Source of the DNA: Bulleidia sp. | Lineage (GTDB): Bacteria > Bacillota_I > Bacilli_A > Erysipelotrichales > Erysipelotrichaceae | Direction of reading: 5' to 3' | Length of the DNA: 6,887 bases | NCBI GenBank assembly: GCA_016293365.1 | Contig: JAEDEK010000099.1 | Coordinates: 1-6,887 of the forward strand | Part shown: positions 1 to 6,802 of the stretch, one piece after another | Layout of the letters: the number at the start of each line of letters is the position of its first letter | Numbering within the stretch: the stretch's first letter is position 1 | Notes under the pieces: model-generated | The model's database searches: none | What the model was told of the DNA's origin: nothing | Seen by the model: the letters and a program-made list of their open reading frames with translations, nothing else | Made by a program: the position numbers and the translations under genes

Positions 1-32
1 CATCATCTGAAAACAGAAATTCTACAGTTTTC

Positions 33-68
33 AAAGAAGAAAAAGGACAGCTTTTCGAACTGTCCTTT
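33..68 (-). terminator. Rho-independent terminator after the CarD-family gene
   Basis: A perfect 9-bp inverted repeat (AAAGGACAG at 42-50, CTGTCCTTT at 60-68) encloses a 9-base loop. On the minus strand the stem is followed by TTTTTCTTCTTT, a good U tract. The hairpin begins only 5 bases after the TAA stop of the CarD-family gene, so it should end that transcript. On the plus strand the stem is followed by GGTA, so it would not terminate in that direction. Confidence 0.88.
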
Positions 69-73
69 GGTAC

Positions 74-571
74 TTATCTGGATGCCTGTTCCACCCTGGA
101 ATTAAAATATTCCTTAGCTGCTTCATAGCTCATATCCAAAGCTACAGCCAGCTCATTGAACAGGTAATTTTCCGCTTTCTGCAGATATTCATCATCCACG
201 GATGCTGTTTTCTTATGATTTTCAATACGCGCCTGATTTCTGGAATAGGACGTCTTGATGATGGCAATCAGATCGTGAATGTCATCTGTTTTCAATAGAT
301 TTGCATACTGGCTCTTCATATTGGCAGGCTTGTTTTCCAATAAGTCAATGTAGGCTGTAGAAGCGATGAGTTCCTCAATCTCTTCTTTTGTAATCAGGGC
401 ACGTAAATGGCCTGCCTTATTGGCAATCGGTACCTGCATTCTTGTAGATCCTTCATCCGCATGATACGGGACAAGGATATAGCACATCTCCTTGGTAAAA
501 TCACTTCTGTGTTTTCCGACAATACGACATACGATTCTTCGATATACGACAATATCATTCACTTTGAACAC
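74..571 (-). CDS. CarD-family transcriptional regulator (RNA polymerase-binding)
   Basis: A 165-residue cytoplasmic protein of the CarD/CdnL family. Family members bind the RNA polymerase beta subunit through an N-terminal RID (Tudor-like) domain and alter open-complex stability, often at rRNA and growth genes. Seen here: the canonical opening MFKVNDIVVYRR, a beta-rich RID part at about residues 1-55 ending in QVPIANKAGHLR, then an all-helical C-terminal part (about 60-160) with the family-like stretch DDEYLQKAENYLFNELAVAL (126-145). The length is normal for Firmicutes members. The start is GTG at 569-571, chosen because it gives the full family N-terminus and sits behind a long Shine-Dalgarno match. 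The protein contains no tryptophan at all, whereas mycobacterial CarD uses a conserved Trp to wedge the -10 upstream edge. Its effect on promoters may therefore differ. The gene has its own promoter and terminator. Function in this organism is inferred from family. Confidence 0.87.
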   Translation of the reverse strand: MFKVNDIVVYRRIVCRIVGKHRSDFTKEMCYILVPYHADEGSTRMQVPIANKAGHLRALITKEEIEELIASTAYIDLLENKPANMKSQYANLLKTDDIHDLIAIIKTSYSRNQARIENHKKTASVDDEYLQKAENYLFNELAVALDMSYEAAKEYFNSRVEQASR

Positions 572-575
572 GACC

Positions 576-584
576 GATCACCTC
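576..584 (-). promoter_or_regulatory. Shine-Dalgarno site that supports the GTG start of the CarD-family gene
   Basis: On the minus strand this reads GAGGTGATC, a 9-base match to the complement of the 16S rRNA 3' end (AAGGAGGTGATC). The GAGG core lies 9 bases before the GTG codon at 569-571, which supports GTG rather than a downstream ATG as the start. Confidence 0.8.
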
Positions 585-598
585 ATTTCATTACTTCT

Positions 599-627
599 AT
601 TTTACCATTTTCACGCGGTTTTCGTAA
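599..627 (-). promoter_or_regulatory. Sigma-A type promoter of the CarD-family gene
   Basis: The minus strand shows -10 TAAAAT at 599-604, preceded by TGG (an extended -10 TGn), a 17-base spacer, and a weak -35 TTACGA at 622-627. The poor -35 with a TGn extension suggests an extended -10 promoter. Transcription should start near 592, leaving a leader of about 20 bases. The spacer carries GTGAAAATGG next to the -10, a block nearly repeated in the promoters of the ATPase and lipoprotein genes. The -35 lies 3 bases downstream of the methyltransferase stop. Confidence 0.7.
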
Positions 628-630
628 TGT

Positions 631-1842
631 TTAAATGATCTGAAGCAGGAAAAATTTCAGGTATTCTGTTTCGGGCACAGCCATCATGACAGGATGATCA
701 GGTGCGGCACCACGCTGCTCGATCATCCTGATTCCCACACCTGCATCATTTGCTGCATCCACAAGCATTTTTTCAAATTCGGCCTTCGGCATGAAGTGAG
801 AACATGATGCACTGGCAAGATATCCGCCACGCTTCAATAAACGCATCGCATCCGCATTGACCTGCCGGTAACCATTCCGGGCATTGTGGAATGTTTTCCT
901 CGATTTTGTAAAGGCAGGTGGATCAAGAATGATGAAATCAAAGTGAGCATGTTCTTTCTTCAGATCTTTCAATACATCAAAGACATCTCCCTGTCGGAAG
1001 GAAAGATGCAGATCATTTCTTTCTGCGTTCCTGCGTGCCATCTCAAGTGCACTTTCAGAAATATCCATTGCGGTTACGGAAGACGCACCGGCTTTTGCGG
1101 CATTGAGGGCAAAGGAGCCCGTATGGGTACAGCAGTCCAGTACACTTCTGCCCTCAGCCAGTTTCCAGATGGCTCTACGGTTGTATTTCTGATCCAGGAA
1201 AAATCCTGTCTTCTGTCCATTTTCAACATCCACTTCATAAATGATGCCGTTTTCAACGATCTGCGTAATCGTAGTGGCTGGATGCTTTTTACCATACCAT
1301 CCCTTATATTGCTGCAGACCTTCCTTTTTCCGCAGTTCACCTTCGTTTCTTTCATAAATCCCGTCGATCGATTCCCCCATCTTTTCAAGCTCGGAAACCA
1401 GGGCAGCATAAATCACATCCTTATGCATTTCCGTTCCATACGATTCCACCTGCGTAACAAGAATGTTATTGTAGCGATCCACTGTAAGTCCCGGTAAACC
1501 ATCTGCTTCTCCATGTACCAGTCTGCATGCTTTCAGATCTTCTTTCATGACATCCTTACGATACGCAACAGCATAGGCTGCCTTTCTTTCAAAGAAGGCA
1601 TCTCCATAGGTTTCATTGGCATTGTTTCCAAGTAAACGGATTCGGATCTTTGAGTTTTCACTGTAAAAGCCTGTACCAAGATAGCTGCCCTTCTGGGAAA
1701 AGACATCCACAAAACCACCGTTATCAATCTGCTCACTCTGCTCTGTGATTTCGTCTGCATAAATCCATGGATGCCCTCTGCGTACAGATACTTCCTGCTT
1801 TACAGTAATACGTGCATATGGAAATTTTCTTTCTGTTTTCAT
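631..1842 (-). CDS. Class I SAM-dependent rRNA methyltransferase, RlmI-like (PUA domain plus Rossmann fold)
   Basis: A 403-residue cytoplasmic enzyme resembling RlmI/YccW, which uses S-adenosylmethionine to make 5-methylcytosine in 23S rRNA (position 1962 in E. coli). Seen here: an N-terminal PUA RNA-binding domain (about residues 10-75, with RRGHPWIYADEI and GSYLGTGFY); the family linker motif RLVHGEADGLPGLTVDRY (107-124); GQKTGFFLDQKYNR (209-222); SAM motif I VLDCCTHTGSFAL (234-246) with acidic D260 ending the next strand; motif IV DPPAF (307-311); and SASCS with the likely catalytic Cys347. The C-terminus EYLKFFLL also fits. The length is normal. The ATG at 1840-1842 follows AAAGAGG (1850-1856) at 7 bases. 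It lies downstream of the transporter operon, past a hairpin. I see no convincing promoter of its own in the 53-base gap, so readthrough may supply expression. The exact target base is inferred from family. Confidence 0.9.
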   Translation of the reverse strand: MKTERKFPYARITVKQEVSVRRGHPWIYADEITEQSEQIDNGGFVDVFSQKGSYLGTGFYSENSKIRIRLLGNNANETYGDAFFERKAAYAVAYRKDVMKEDLKACRLVHGEADGLPGLTVDRYNNILVTQVESYGTEMHKDVIYAALVSELEKMGESIDGIYERNEGELRKKEGLQQYKGWYGKKHPATTITQIVENGIIYEVDVENGQKTGFFLDQKYNRRAIWKLAEGRSVLDCCTHTGSFALNAAKAGASSVTAMDISESALEMARRNAERNDLHLSFRQGDVFDVLKDLKKEHAHFDFIILDPPAFTKSRKTFHNARNGYRQVNADAMRLLKRGGYLASASCSHFMPKAEFEKMLVDAANDAGVGIRMIEQRGAAPDHPVMMAVPETEYLKFFLLQII

Positions 1843-1861
1843 TCACTAACCTCTTTCATTG

Positions 1862-1889
1862 AAAAGACGGTCTTTGATCAACCGTCTTT
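1862..1889 (-). terminator. Probable terminator (possibly leaky) at the end of the transporter operon
   Basis: A perfect 9-bp inverted repeat (AAAGACGGT at 1863-1871, ACCGTCTTT at 1881-1889) with a 9-base loop, starting 6 bases after the TAG stop of the second permease. On the minus strand the T tract is only TTTT followed by C, and most of it lies within the stem. Termination is therefore plausible but may be partial, allowing the methyltransferase to be read from the operon. Confidence 0.68.
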
Positions 1890-1895
1890 GTTTCA

Positions 1896-2837
1896 CTATC
1901 TCTGTCCTTTATCGTAAGGAATGCCTTCTGCCTTAGGTGCAGCAGAATTTCTGGATGTAAATGCCAGAACAACAAGAGAAATGATATATGGCAGCATGTT
2001 GTAAACGGAAGATGGAATGTTCAGAGCTGCCAGGAATCCGATACCTGTATAGACATTGGAAAGGGCACGGAAGAAACCGAACAGAACAGCCGCAAGAGCG
2101 ATTCTCTGCGGTTTCCACTGTCCGAAAATCATGACCGCAAGAGACAGGAAACCAAAACCTGCTACACCTGCTTCAAACTTCCATTCCGATACACCGGACA
2201 TGATATATGTAATACCACCCAGTCCACCAAGGAAACCGGAGATCAATACACCAGCCCATCTCATCTTATAGACATCAATTCCAACAGAGTTTGCTGCCTG
2301 TGGGTTTTCACCACACGCACGTAATCTCAGACCGAACTTCGTCTTATACAGAATGATATACATCACAACAAGCAGCACTACCGCAATCAGCATCATCCAG
2401 TTGAATTCAAATCCACCGATACGGACAATAAACAGTTTCTTCTGATTGACATACTTGAGAATCGTGGATACATCATCCGGATTTCTTGAACTGTTGAATG
2501 CACGTACCATGACAGCCGCAACAGAAGTAGCCAGCAGGTTCATTGCAGTTCCTACCAGTGTCTGATCAGCGTTGAAGTTGATACTTGCCACAGCAAGCAG
2601 ACAGCTGTACAGCATGCCGAAGATCACTGCTGCAAGACATACAAGCAGAATCATGAGGAATGGATTTGATACCGAACTGAACATGTTCATCGCCATGGCA
2701 CCACCAAGCGCACCCATGACCATGATACCTTCCAGACCAAGGTTGATCACACCGGAATGTTCGGAGAAACAGCCACCAAGTGCGACAAGAGTCAGCACGG
2801 AGGCAAAGATAATCGTGTACTGTAACAGTAAAATCAT
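1896..2837 (-). CDS. Nucleoside ABC transporter permease (NupC/NupQ-like, BPD_transp_2 family)
   Basis: A 313-residue polytopic membrane protein, the second of two permeases that should pair to form the nucleoside channel. Seen here: hydrophobic helices across the whole length; INLGLEGIMVMGAL (31-44), a hallmark of this branch; NADQTLVGTAMNLL (89-102); the cytoplasmic coupling segment TKFGLRLRACGENPQAANSVG (166-186) that docks on the ATPase; GFGFLSLAVMIFGQWKP (227-243); and a short charged cytoplasmic tail. The length is typical. The ATG at 2835-2837 overlaps the TGA stop of the upstream permease by 4 bases (ATGA). It is preceded by AAAGGAG (2845-2851), 7 bases away and inside the upstream gene, so translation is probably coupled. 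It is the last gene of the operon. Sugar permeases are distant relatives, but the LGLEG motif and the BMP partner favour nucleosides. Confidence 0.92.
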   Translation of the reverse strand: MILLLQYTIIFASVLTLVALGGCFSEHSGVINLGLEGIMVMGALGGAMAMNMFSSVSNPFLMILLVCLAAVIFGMLYSCLLAVASINFNADQTLVGTAMNLLATSVAAVMVRAFNSSRNPDDVSTILKYVNQKKLFIVRIGGFEFNWMMLIAVVLLVVMYIILYKTKFGLRLRACGENPQAANSVGIDVYKMRWAGVLISGFLGGLGGITYIMSGVSEWKFEAGVAGFGFLSLAVMIFGQWKPQRIALAAVLFGFFRALSNVYTGIGFLAALNIPSSVYNMLPYIISLVVLAFTSRNSAAPKAEGIPYDKGQR

Positions 2838-3946
2838 GCGTTTTCTCCTTTCCGTTCAGTCTTTTTTCTTCTTGCGTTCATCACTGTCTTGAAGAACAGT
2901 ACAAATCCACAGAAGTAGATGATGACACCGGATATCAGATCAGAGATCTGCGATGGATATAACATACGGTCAATCAGAGATCCACCATCCGTAATATTCT
3001 GAATGAAGAAGGATGAGAAGATCGTTCCGATCGGATGCAGACCGCCGAGGAATGTAGCTGCAATACCATTGAAGCCCATACCTGGAACAGAAGCCATTGT
3101 TGTTTCCCACTTGGAGAAACCAGACAGATACATGAAGGCTGCACCGATTCCGGCAAGGGCACCACCGATCATCAGCGTGACGATGATGTTCTTCTTTTCA
3201 TGCATGCCGGCGTATCTGGCAGCTTCCTTGTTGTAGCCGGTTGCTTTGAGTTCATAACCGAACTTTGTCTTCTCCAGAACCACCCAGATAACGATGGCGG
3301 AGATAATCGCAAGCGGTACAGCGATTGTTACGTTTTTGTTGTTGTTGAATAAAGCGCCAAGACCAAGGGATGGCAGAAGGGCAGAAGGATTCTTCTGCGT
3401 TAAAGCCCATGTATATGGAGAAGCCGTATCCTTGGAGACTGGATTGGACAGAACCATATTGACTGCATACAGTGTAATCCAGTTGAGCATGATACCGGAA
3501 ATGACTTCATTGACATTCCGGTATGCCTTCAATGCACCAGTCAGAGCACCCAGTAATCCACCGGCAACAACTGCTCCTAAAAGACATACATACCATGGCA
3601 TATTGAAGATCAGAGCCAGTGCAAGAGCAGCTCCTGCTCCTGCTTCATACTGACCTGCAGCCCCGATATTGAATAAGCCTACTTTGTAACAGAAACAGAT
3701 CGACAATGCACACATCAGCAATGGCGCTGTTTTGATCAGTGTATTACCAAATGCCTTCAGCATGGAGCCGACACTGTTTTTGGTCAGGAAGTTCAATACA
3801 ATGGTAACAATTGCTTCCAGAGCACCTTCAGGTGCAATCAGAAGCAGAATGATAAAGCCTACAAAAAGCCCTGCAACAATACAGATCAGAGATGTCAGCA
3901 GTGTCTGAAAGCCAGGCATCTGCCAGAATTTTTTCTTTTCCATCAT
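2834..3946 (-). CDS. Nucleoside ABC transporter permease (NupB/NupP-like, BPD_transp_2 family)
   Basis: A 370-residue inner-membrane permease, partner of the downstream one. Seen here: a first membrane helix at about 16-37; FNIGAAGQYEAGA (92-104), the counterpart of the FNIGxEGQ hallmark with Ala where many homologues have Glu; NEVISGIMLNWI (146-157); a soluble loop at about 168-205 (SNPVSKDTASPY onward); the coupling segment EKTKFGYELKATGYNKEAARYAG (225-247); PGMGFNGIAATFLGGLHPIG (288-307); and a very basic C-terminus (RRKKTERKGENA). The ATG at 3944-3946 overlaps the TGA of the ATPase gene by 4 bases and follows AAAGGAG (3953-3959) by 6 bases. A second in-frame ATG follows immediately (3941-3943) and cannot be excluded as the start, which would change the protein by one residue. 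Nucleoside specificity is inferred from family and from the neighbouring BMP lipoprotein. Confidence 0.92.
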   Translation of the reverse strand: MMEKKKFWQMPGFQTLLTSLICIVAGLFVGFIILLLIAPEGALEAIVTIVLNFLTKNSVGSMLKAFGNTLIKTAPLLMCALSICFCYKVGLFNIGAAGQYEAGAGAALALALIFNMPWYVCLLGAVVAGGLLGALTGALKAYRNVNEVISGIMLNWITLYAVNMVLSNPVSKDTASPYTWALTQKNPSALLPSLGLGALFNNNKNVTIAVPLAIISAIVIWVVLEKTKFGYELKATGYNKEAARYAGMHEKKNIIVTLMIGGALAGIGAAFMYLSGFSKWETTMASVPGMGFNGIAATFLGGLHPIGTIFSSFFIQNITDGGSLIDRMLYPSQISDLISGVIIYFCGFVLFFKTVMNARRKKTERKGENA

Positions 3947-5487
3947 GCATTGCTCCTTTCTGTATCACGCTTTGCACCGGACATGTAAAGACCAAGTTCC
4001 TCCACATTGGTTTTCTTCGGATCCAGTTCACCGACGATTTCACCCTCATACATGACCAGGATCCGGTCGGACAGATTCATGACTTCTTCCAGTTCCAAAG
4101 AAACAAGAAGTACGGCATCCCCTGCATCTCGTCTTTCAATCAGACGTCTATGAATATTTTCAATCGCACCAACGTCAAGACCTCTGGTCGGCTGAACTGC
4201 CAATAGCACCTTATGTTCCCTGTCCATTTCACGGGCAACAATTGCCTTCTGCTGGTTACCACCGGACATGGATCTTGCGATTGTAGCAGCTCCCTGTCCA
4301 GAACGGATATCATACTGTTCAATCAGTTCATTGGCATACTGGCGGATTGCAGGTTTATTAAGGAAACCGTTTCTGGTAAACGCATCCTGCCAGTATCGTT
4401 GCAGAACAATGTTGTAATCCAAAGGATAATCGAGTACAAGGCCATGCTTCTGTCTGTCTTCCGGAATATGAGACATCACAGCGGAACGTTCACGGATGGA
4501 AGCATTGTTGTATTCCTTACCATCTACAACGATCTTTCCTTCCTTGAGCGGTTCAAGACCGGACAGTCCATAGACAAGTTCCGTCTGACCGTTTCCATCA
4601 ATGCCGGCAATACATACAATTTCACCTGCATGTACATCAAAAGACACATTCTTTACCGCATTGTTGTTGTGTACCTTGGAAGCAACCGTCATGTTTTCCA
4701 CATGCAGAACCGTTTCCTTTGGTTCGGCAGGCTTCTTGTCCACAACAAGCTGTACATCTCTGCCGACCATCATGCGGGACAGTTCCTTTTCATCCACATC
4801 CGATACATTGACCGTACCGATGTACTTGCCTCTTCTTAACACTGTAACACGGTCTGCTACTTCCATGATTTCGGCAAGCTTATGAGAAATAAACAGAATA
4901 CTCTTGCCTTCCGCAGCAAGATTCTTCATGATCTTCATCAGTTCTTCGATTTCCTGTGGTGTCAGAACCGCAGTCGGTTCATCAAAGATGAGAATCTCGT
5001 TGTCACGATACAGCATTTTCAGGATTTCAGTTCTCTGCTGCATACCGACCGTGATGTCTTCAATCTTTGCATCCGGGTTTACCGCAAGGCCATACTTTTC
5101 GGAAAGCTCTATGACTTTCTGCCTTGCTTTGGAGGTATCCAGAAGTCCGTTTTTTGTATCCTCAACACCAAGAATAATGTTTTCCAGTACACTGAAGCAC
5201 TGAACCAGCTTGAAATGCTGGTGCACCATTCCGATGCCAAGATCATTGGCGTCATTCGGATCCTTGATTTTTACTTCCTTACCATCTTTTCTGATGATTC
5301 CTTCTTCTGCCTGGTATAAACCGAACAGAACGGACATGAGTGTTGATTTACCTGCTCCGTTTTCACCAAGCAATGCATGTATTTCACCCTTTTTCAGCTG
5401 CAGTGTAATATGATCATTGGCAATGATACCCGGGAAGCGTTTGGTAATGTCAATCATCTCAATTGCATATGGGATCTCTTTGTCCAT
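3943..5487 (-). CDS. Nucleoside ABC transporter ATP-binding protein with two ATPase domains (NupA/NupO-like)
   Basis: A 514-residue tandem ABC ATPase that powers the importer from the cytoplasm. Domain 1: Walker A GENGAGKST (41-49), Q-loop VHQHFKL (88-94), atypical signature VGMQQRTEI (147-155), Walker B ILIFDEPTAVLTPQE (165-179) and H-loop His202. Domain 2: GIDGNGQTE (about 295-303), where the Walker A Lys is absent; EDR at about 343-345; a proper signature SGGNQQK (about 408-414); AVQPTRGLD (about 430-438), with Gln in the place of the usual catalytic Glu; and SLELEEV in place of an H-loop His. One composite ATP site is thus canonical and the other degenerate, as is usual for the sugar/nucleoside tandem class. 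The ATG at 5485-5487 follows GGAAGGAG (5497-5504) by 9 bases. It heads the operon with the two permeases and has its own promoter. RbsA/XylG-type sugar ATPases are related, but the permeases and lipoprotein point to nucleosides. Confidence 0.94.
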   Translation of the reverse strand: MDKEIPYAIEMIDITKRFPGIIANDHITLQLKKGEIHALLGENGAGKSTLMSVLFGLYQAEEGIIRKDGKEVKIKDPNDANDLGIGMVHQHFKLVQCFSVLENIILGVEDTKNGLLDTSKARQKVIELSEKYGLAVNPDAKIEDITVGMQQRTEILKMLYRDNEILIFDEPTAVLTPQEIEELMKIMKNLAAEGKSILFISHKLAEIMEVADRVTVLRRGKYIGTVNVSDVDEKELSRMMVGRDVQLVVDKKPAEPKETVLHVENMTVASKVHNNNAVKNVSFDVHAGEIVCIAGIDGNGQTELVYGLSGLEPLKEGKIVVDGKEYNNASIRERSAVMSHIPEDRQKHGLVLDYPLDYNIVLQRYWQDAFTRNGFLNKPAIRQYANELIEQYDIRSGQGAATIARSMSGGNQQKAIVAREMDREHKVLLAVQPTRGLDVGAIENIHRRLIERRDAGDAVLLVSLELEEVMNLSDRILVMYEGEIVGELDPKKTNVEELGLYMSGAKRDTERSNA

Positions 5488-5496
5488 AGCGATGAT

Positions 5497-5504
5497 CTCC
5501 TTCC
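5497..5504 (-). promoter_or_regulatory. Strong ribosome binding site of the transporter ATPase gene
   Basis: The minus strand reads GGAAGGAG, ending 9 bases before the ATG at 5485-5487. It fixes the start of the ATPase; no alternative in-frame start lies upstream between it and the promoter. Confidence 0.75.
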
Positions 5505-5519
5505 GTATCTACTTCCATT

Positions 5520-5548
5520 ATTTTACCGTTTTCACTGCATTTTCTCAA
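5520..5548 (-). promoter_or_regulatory. Sigma-A type promoter of the transporter operon
   Basis: The minus strand has -35 TTGAGA (5543-5548, 5 of 6 to TTGACA), a 17-base spacer and -10 TAAAAT (5520-5525, 5 of 6 to TATAAT). Transcription should start near 5513, giving a leader of about 25 bases that includes the ribosome site. The -35 begins only 6 bases past the T tract of the preceding terminator. The spacer ends with GTGAAAACGG, a block nearly repeated in the promoters of the CarD-family and lipoprotein genes. Confidence 0.8.
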
Positions 5549-5554
5549 TCGCAT

Positions 5555-5589
5555 AAAAAAAGAATATCCCAGATTTTGAGATATTCTTT
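5555..5589 (-). terminator. Rho-independent terminator after the nucleoside-binding lipoprotein gene
   Basis: A perfect 10-bp inverted repeat (AAAGAATATC at 5559-5568, GATATTCTTT at 5580-5589) with an 11-base loop, followed on the minus strand by a run of T (5555-5561). The stem is A/T-rich, so efficiency may be less than complete. It lies 14 bases past the TAA stop and separates the lipoprotein gene from the ATPase operon, which suits a binding protein made in excess over its transporter. Confidence 0.87.
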
Positions 5590-5603
5590 CCAGTGGGATG
5601 CAA

Positions 5604-6755
5604 TTACTTGATGTTGCCTTCAAAGGAAACTGCTACTGTTCCTTCATAAGCGGACAGATCTACATCAGAGCTGTTGTCGATTGTGATCTTACCACTGTAG
5701 ATGTCAGCTACCAGAGCCTTGTAGTCGTCTTCTGTGAAGTTGTCATCATACTGTGTTGTACCAAGCTGTACATAGTTAGCAGTTGGATCATCGCCGGAAA
5801 CCATGCCGAGGTTCTGCAGTGTTCCTCCATACTTGGACCAGTTGCCGCCCTTGATTTCTGTTAACAGTGTGTTGACTGTAGCTGAAAGACCCTTCATTGC
5901 AGAAGTAACTGTCATGCCTTCACCATAGTCGCCATCGATTGCAGCTGCCTGGTCAACGTCAACGCCGATGACCTTTCCGTTTGTCTTAGCTGCTGCTTCA
6001 GCTGCAGAAGTGAAGATACCACCACCACATGCAAAGACAACTTCTGTACCTGCGCCATACCATGTGTCCATACGAGCTGTGATATCAGCATCGCCATAGA
6101 ACTGGTTGCCGTAAGCATACTTGATTTCAACATCTGTCAGGCCAAGTTCCTTGGCTGCTGCTTCAGCACCCTGAACGAAACCATAACCATAACGGATAAC
6201 TGCTGGAACTGCCATACCGCCAAGGAAGCCGAGCTTCTTGTAGCCAAGCTTGACAGCTGCTACACCAGCCATATAACCTGCGATTTCTTCCTGATAAACT
6301 GCACAGAATGTGTTATCAGACTTCCAGTCAGTCGTTCCGGAAGCAGTGTCAAGGTCATACTGCGATACGTCCAGCGCGACGAACTTGACATCTTCATAGT
6401 CAGGAGCAACTTCTACAACTGCAGGTGCAAATGCATAACCTGGCATAACGATGACATTGTAGCCCTGTTCGATTGCTTCTTCAATGGAAGCTACACGGTC
6501 AGCATCGTCGTTTGTTGCAGGCTTGAAATAGTTGAATTCAACACCGTTTGCGGATGCCCAATCCTTGCAGGCTTCATAAGTTGTCTGGTTGAAGGACTGG
6601 TCAGTAATGTCACCGTAGTCCGTAACCATTGCGACTTTCATGTCGGACTTTTCTTCTCCACCAGTGGAAGTGGATGTGGATGTACTGCCGGAAGAACATG
6701 CAACAAGAGATGTTGCCATGAATCCGGCGAGAACTGTGGATAAGATCTTCTTCAT
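5604..6755 (-). CDS. BMP/PnrA-family nucleoside-binding lipoprotein (ABC importer solute-binding protein)
   Basis: A 383-residue surface lipoprotein that should capture purine or other nucleosides and deliver them to the downstream transporter. Seen here: a signal peptide with basic MKK, a hydrophobic core and the lipobox LVAC, so Cys20 is the lipidated first residue; a flexible Ser/Thr/Gly linker (21-33); then a Bmp-family type I binding fold. Ligand-site landmarks are TDYGDITDQSFNQ (45-57, Asp46, Phe55, Asn56), GGMAVPAVIRYGYGFVQG (179-196), VFACGGGIF (240-248), GVDVDQ (264-269) and Lys288 in TSAMKGL. The spacings Asp46-Phe55-Asn56 and Asp266-Lys288 match, as I recall them, those of Treponema PnrA (27-36-37 and 258-280), which binds purine nucleosides. 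The ATG at 6753-6755 follows AAGGAGG by 6 bases. Frequent AAG and AAC codons suggest high expression. It is homologous to BmpA/NupN; the exact ligand cannot be read from sequence. Confidence 0.94.
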   Translation of the reverse strand: MKKILSTVLAGFMATSLVACSSGSTSTSTSTGGEEKSDMKVAMVTDYGDITDQSFNQTTYEACKDWASANGVEFNYFKPATNDDADRVASIEEAIEQGYNVIVMPGYAFAPAVVEVAPDYEDVKFVALDVSQYDLDTASGTTDWKSDNTFCAVYQEEIAGYMAGVAAVKLGYKKLGFLGGMAVPAVIRYGYGFVQGAEAAAKELGLTDVEIKYAYGNQFYGDADITARMDTWYGAGTEVVFACGGGIFTSAAEAAAKTNGKVIGVDVDQAAAIDGDYGEGMTVTSAMKGLSATVNTLLTEIKGGNWSKYGGTLQNLGMVSGDDPTANYVQLGTTQYDDNFTEDDYKALVADIYSGKITIDNSSDVDLSAYEGTVAVSFEGNIK

Positions 6756-6761
6756 TATTCT

Positions 6762-6768
6762 CCTCCTT
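6762..6768 (-). promoter_or_regulatory. Consensus ribosome binding site of the lipoprotein gene
   Basis: The minus strand reads AAGGAGG, ending 6 bases before the ATG at 6753-6755. This is a full consensus match at ideal distance and fits a highly translated binding protein. Confidence 0.85.
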
Positions 6769-6802
6769 ATGCTGGAAATACAAAGATTTTCAGTTCATTT
6801 AG

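Noticed and set aside
1..6. Possible start codons (ATGATG on the minus strand) of a further gene at the left edge
   Set aside because: No ribosome site precedes them and the window ends there, so a gene cannot be supported.
886..1497. 203-residue open frame on the plus strand
   Set aside because: It lies wholly antisense inside the methyltransferase gene, whose motifs are clear. Its translation shows no recognisable domain.
3294..3653. 119-residue open frame on the plus strand
   Set aside because: Antisense to the first permease. Its composition reflects the complement of a hydrophobic membrane protein.
4213..4839. 208-residue open frame on the plus strand
   Set aside because: Antisense shadow of the ATPase gene, which is intact and motif-rich. 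Its translation resembles no family I know.
4882..5319. 145-residue open frame on the plus strand
   Set aside because: Antisense to ATPase domain 1, including its signature and Walker B region. No domain is seen.
6756..6802. Possible purine-type riboswitch in the leader of the lipoprotein gene
   Set aside because: The proposed leader is about 40 bases with no strong stem or aptamer-like core, too short for purine or related aptamers.
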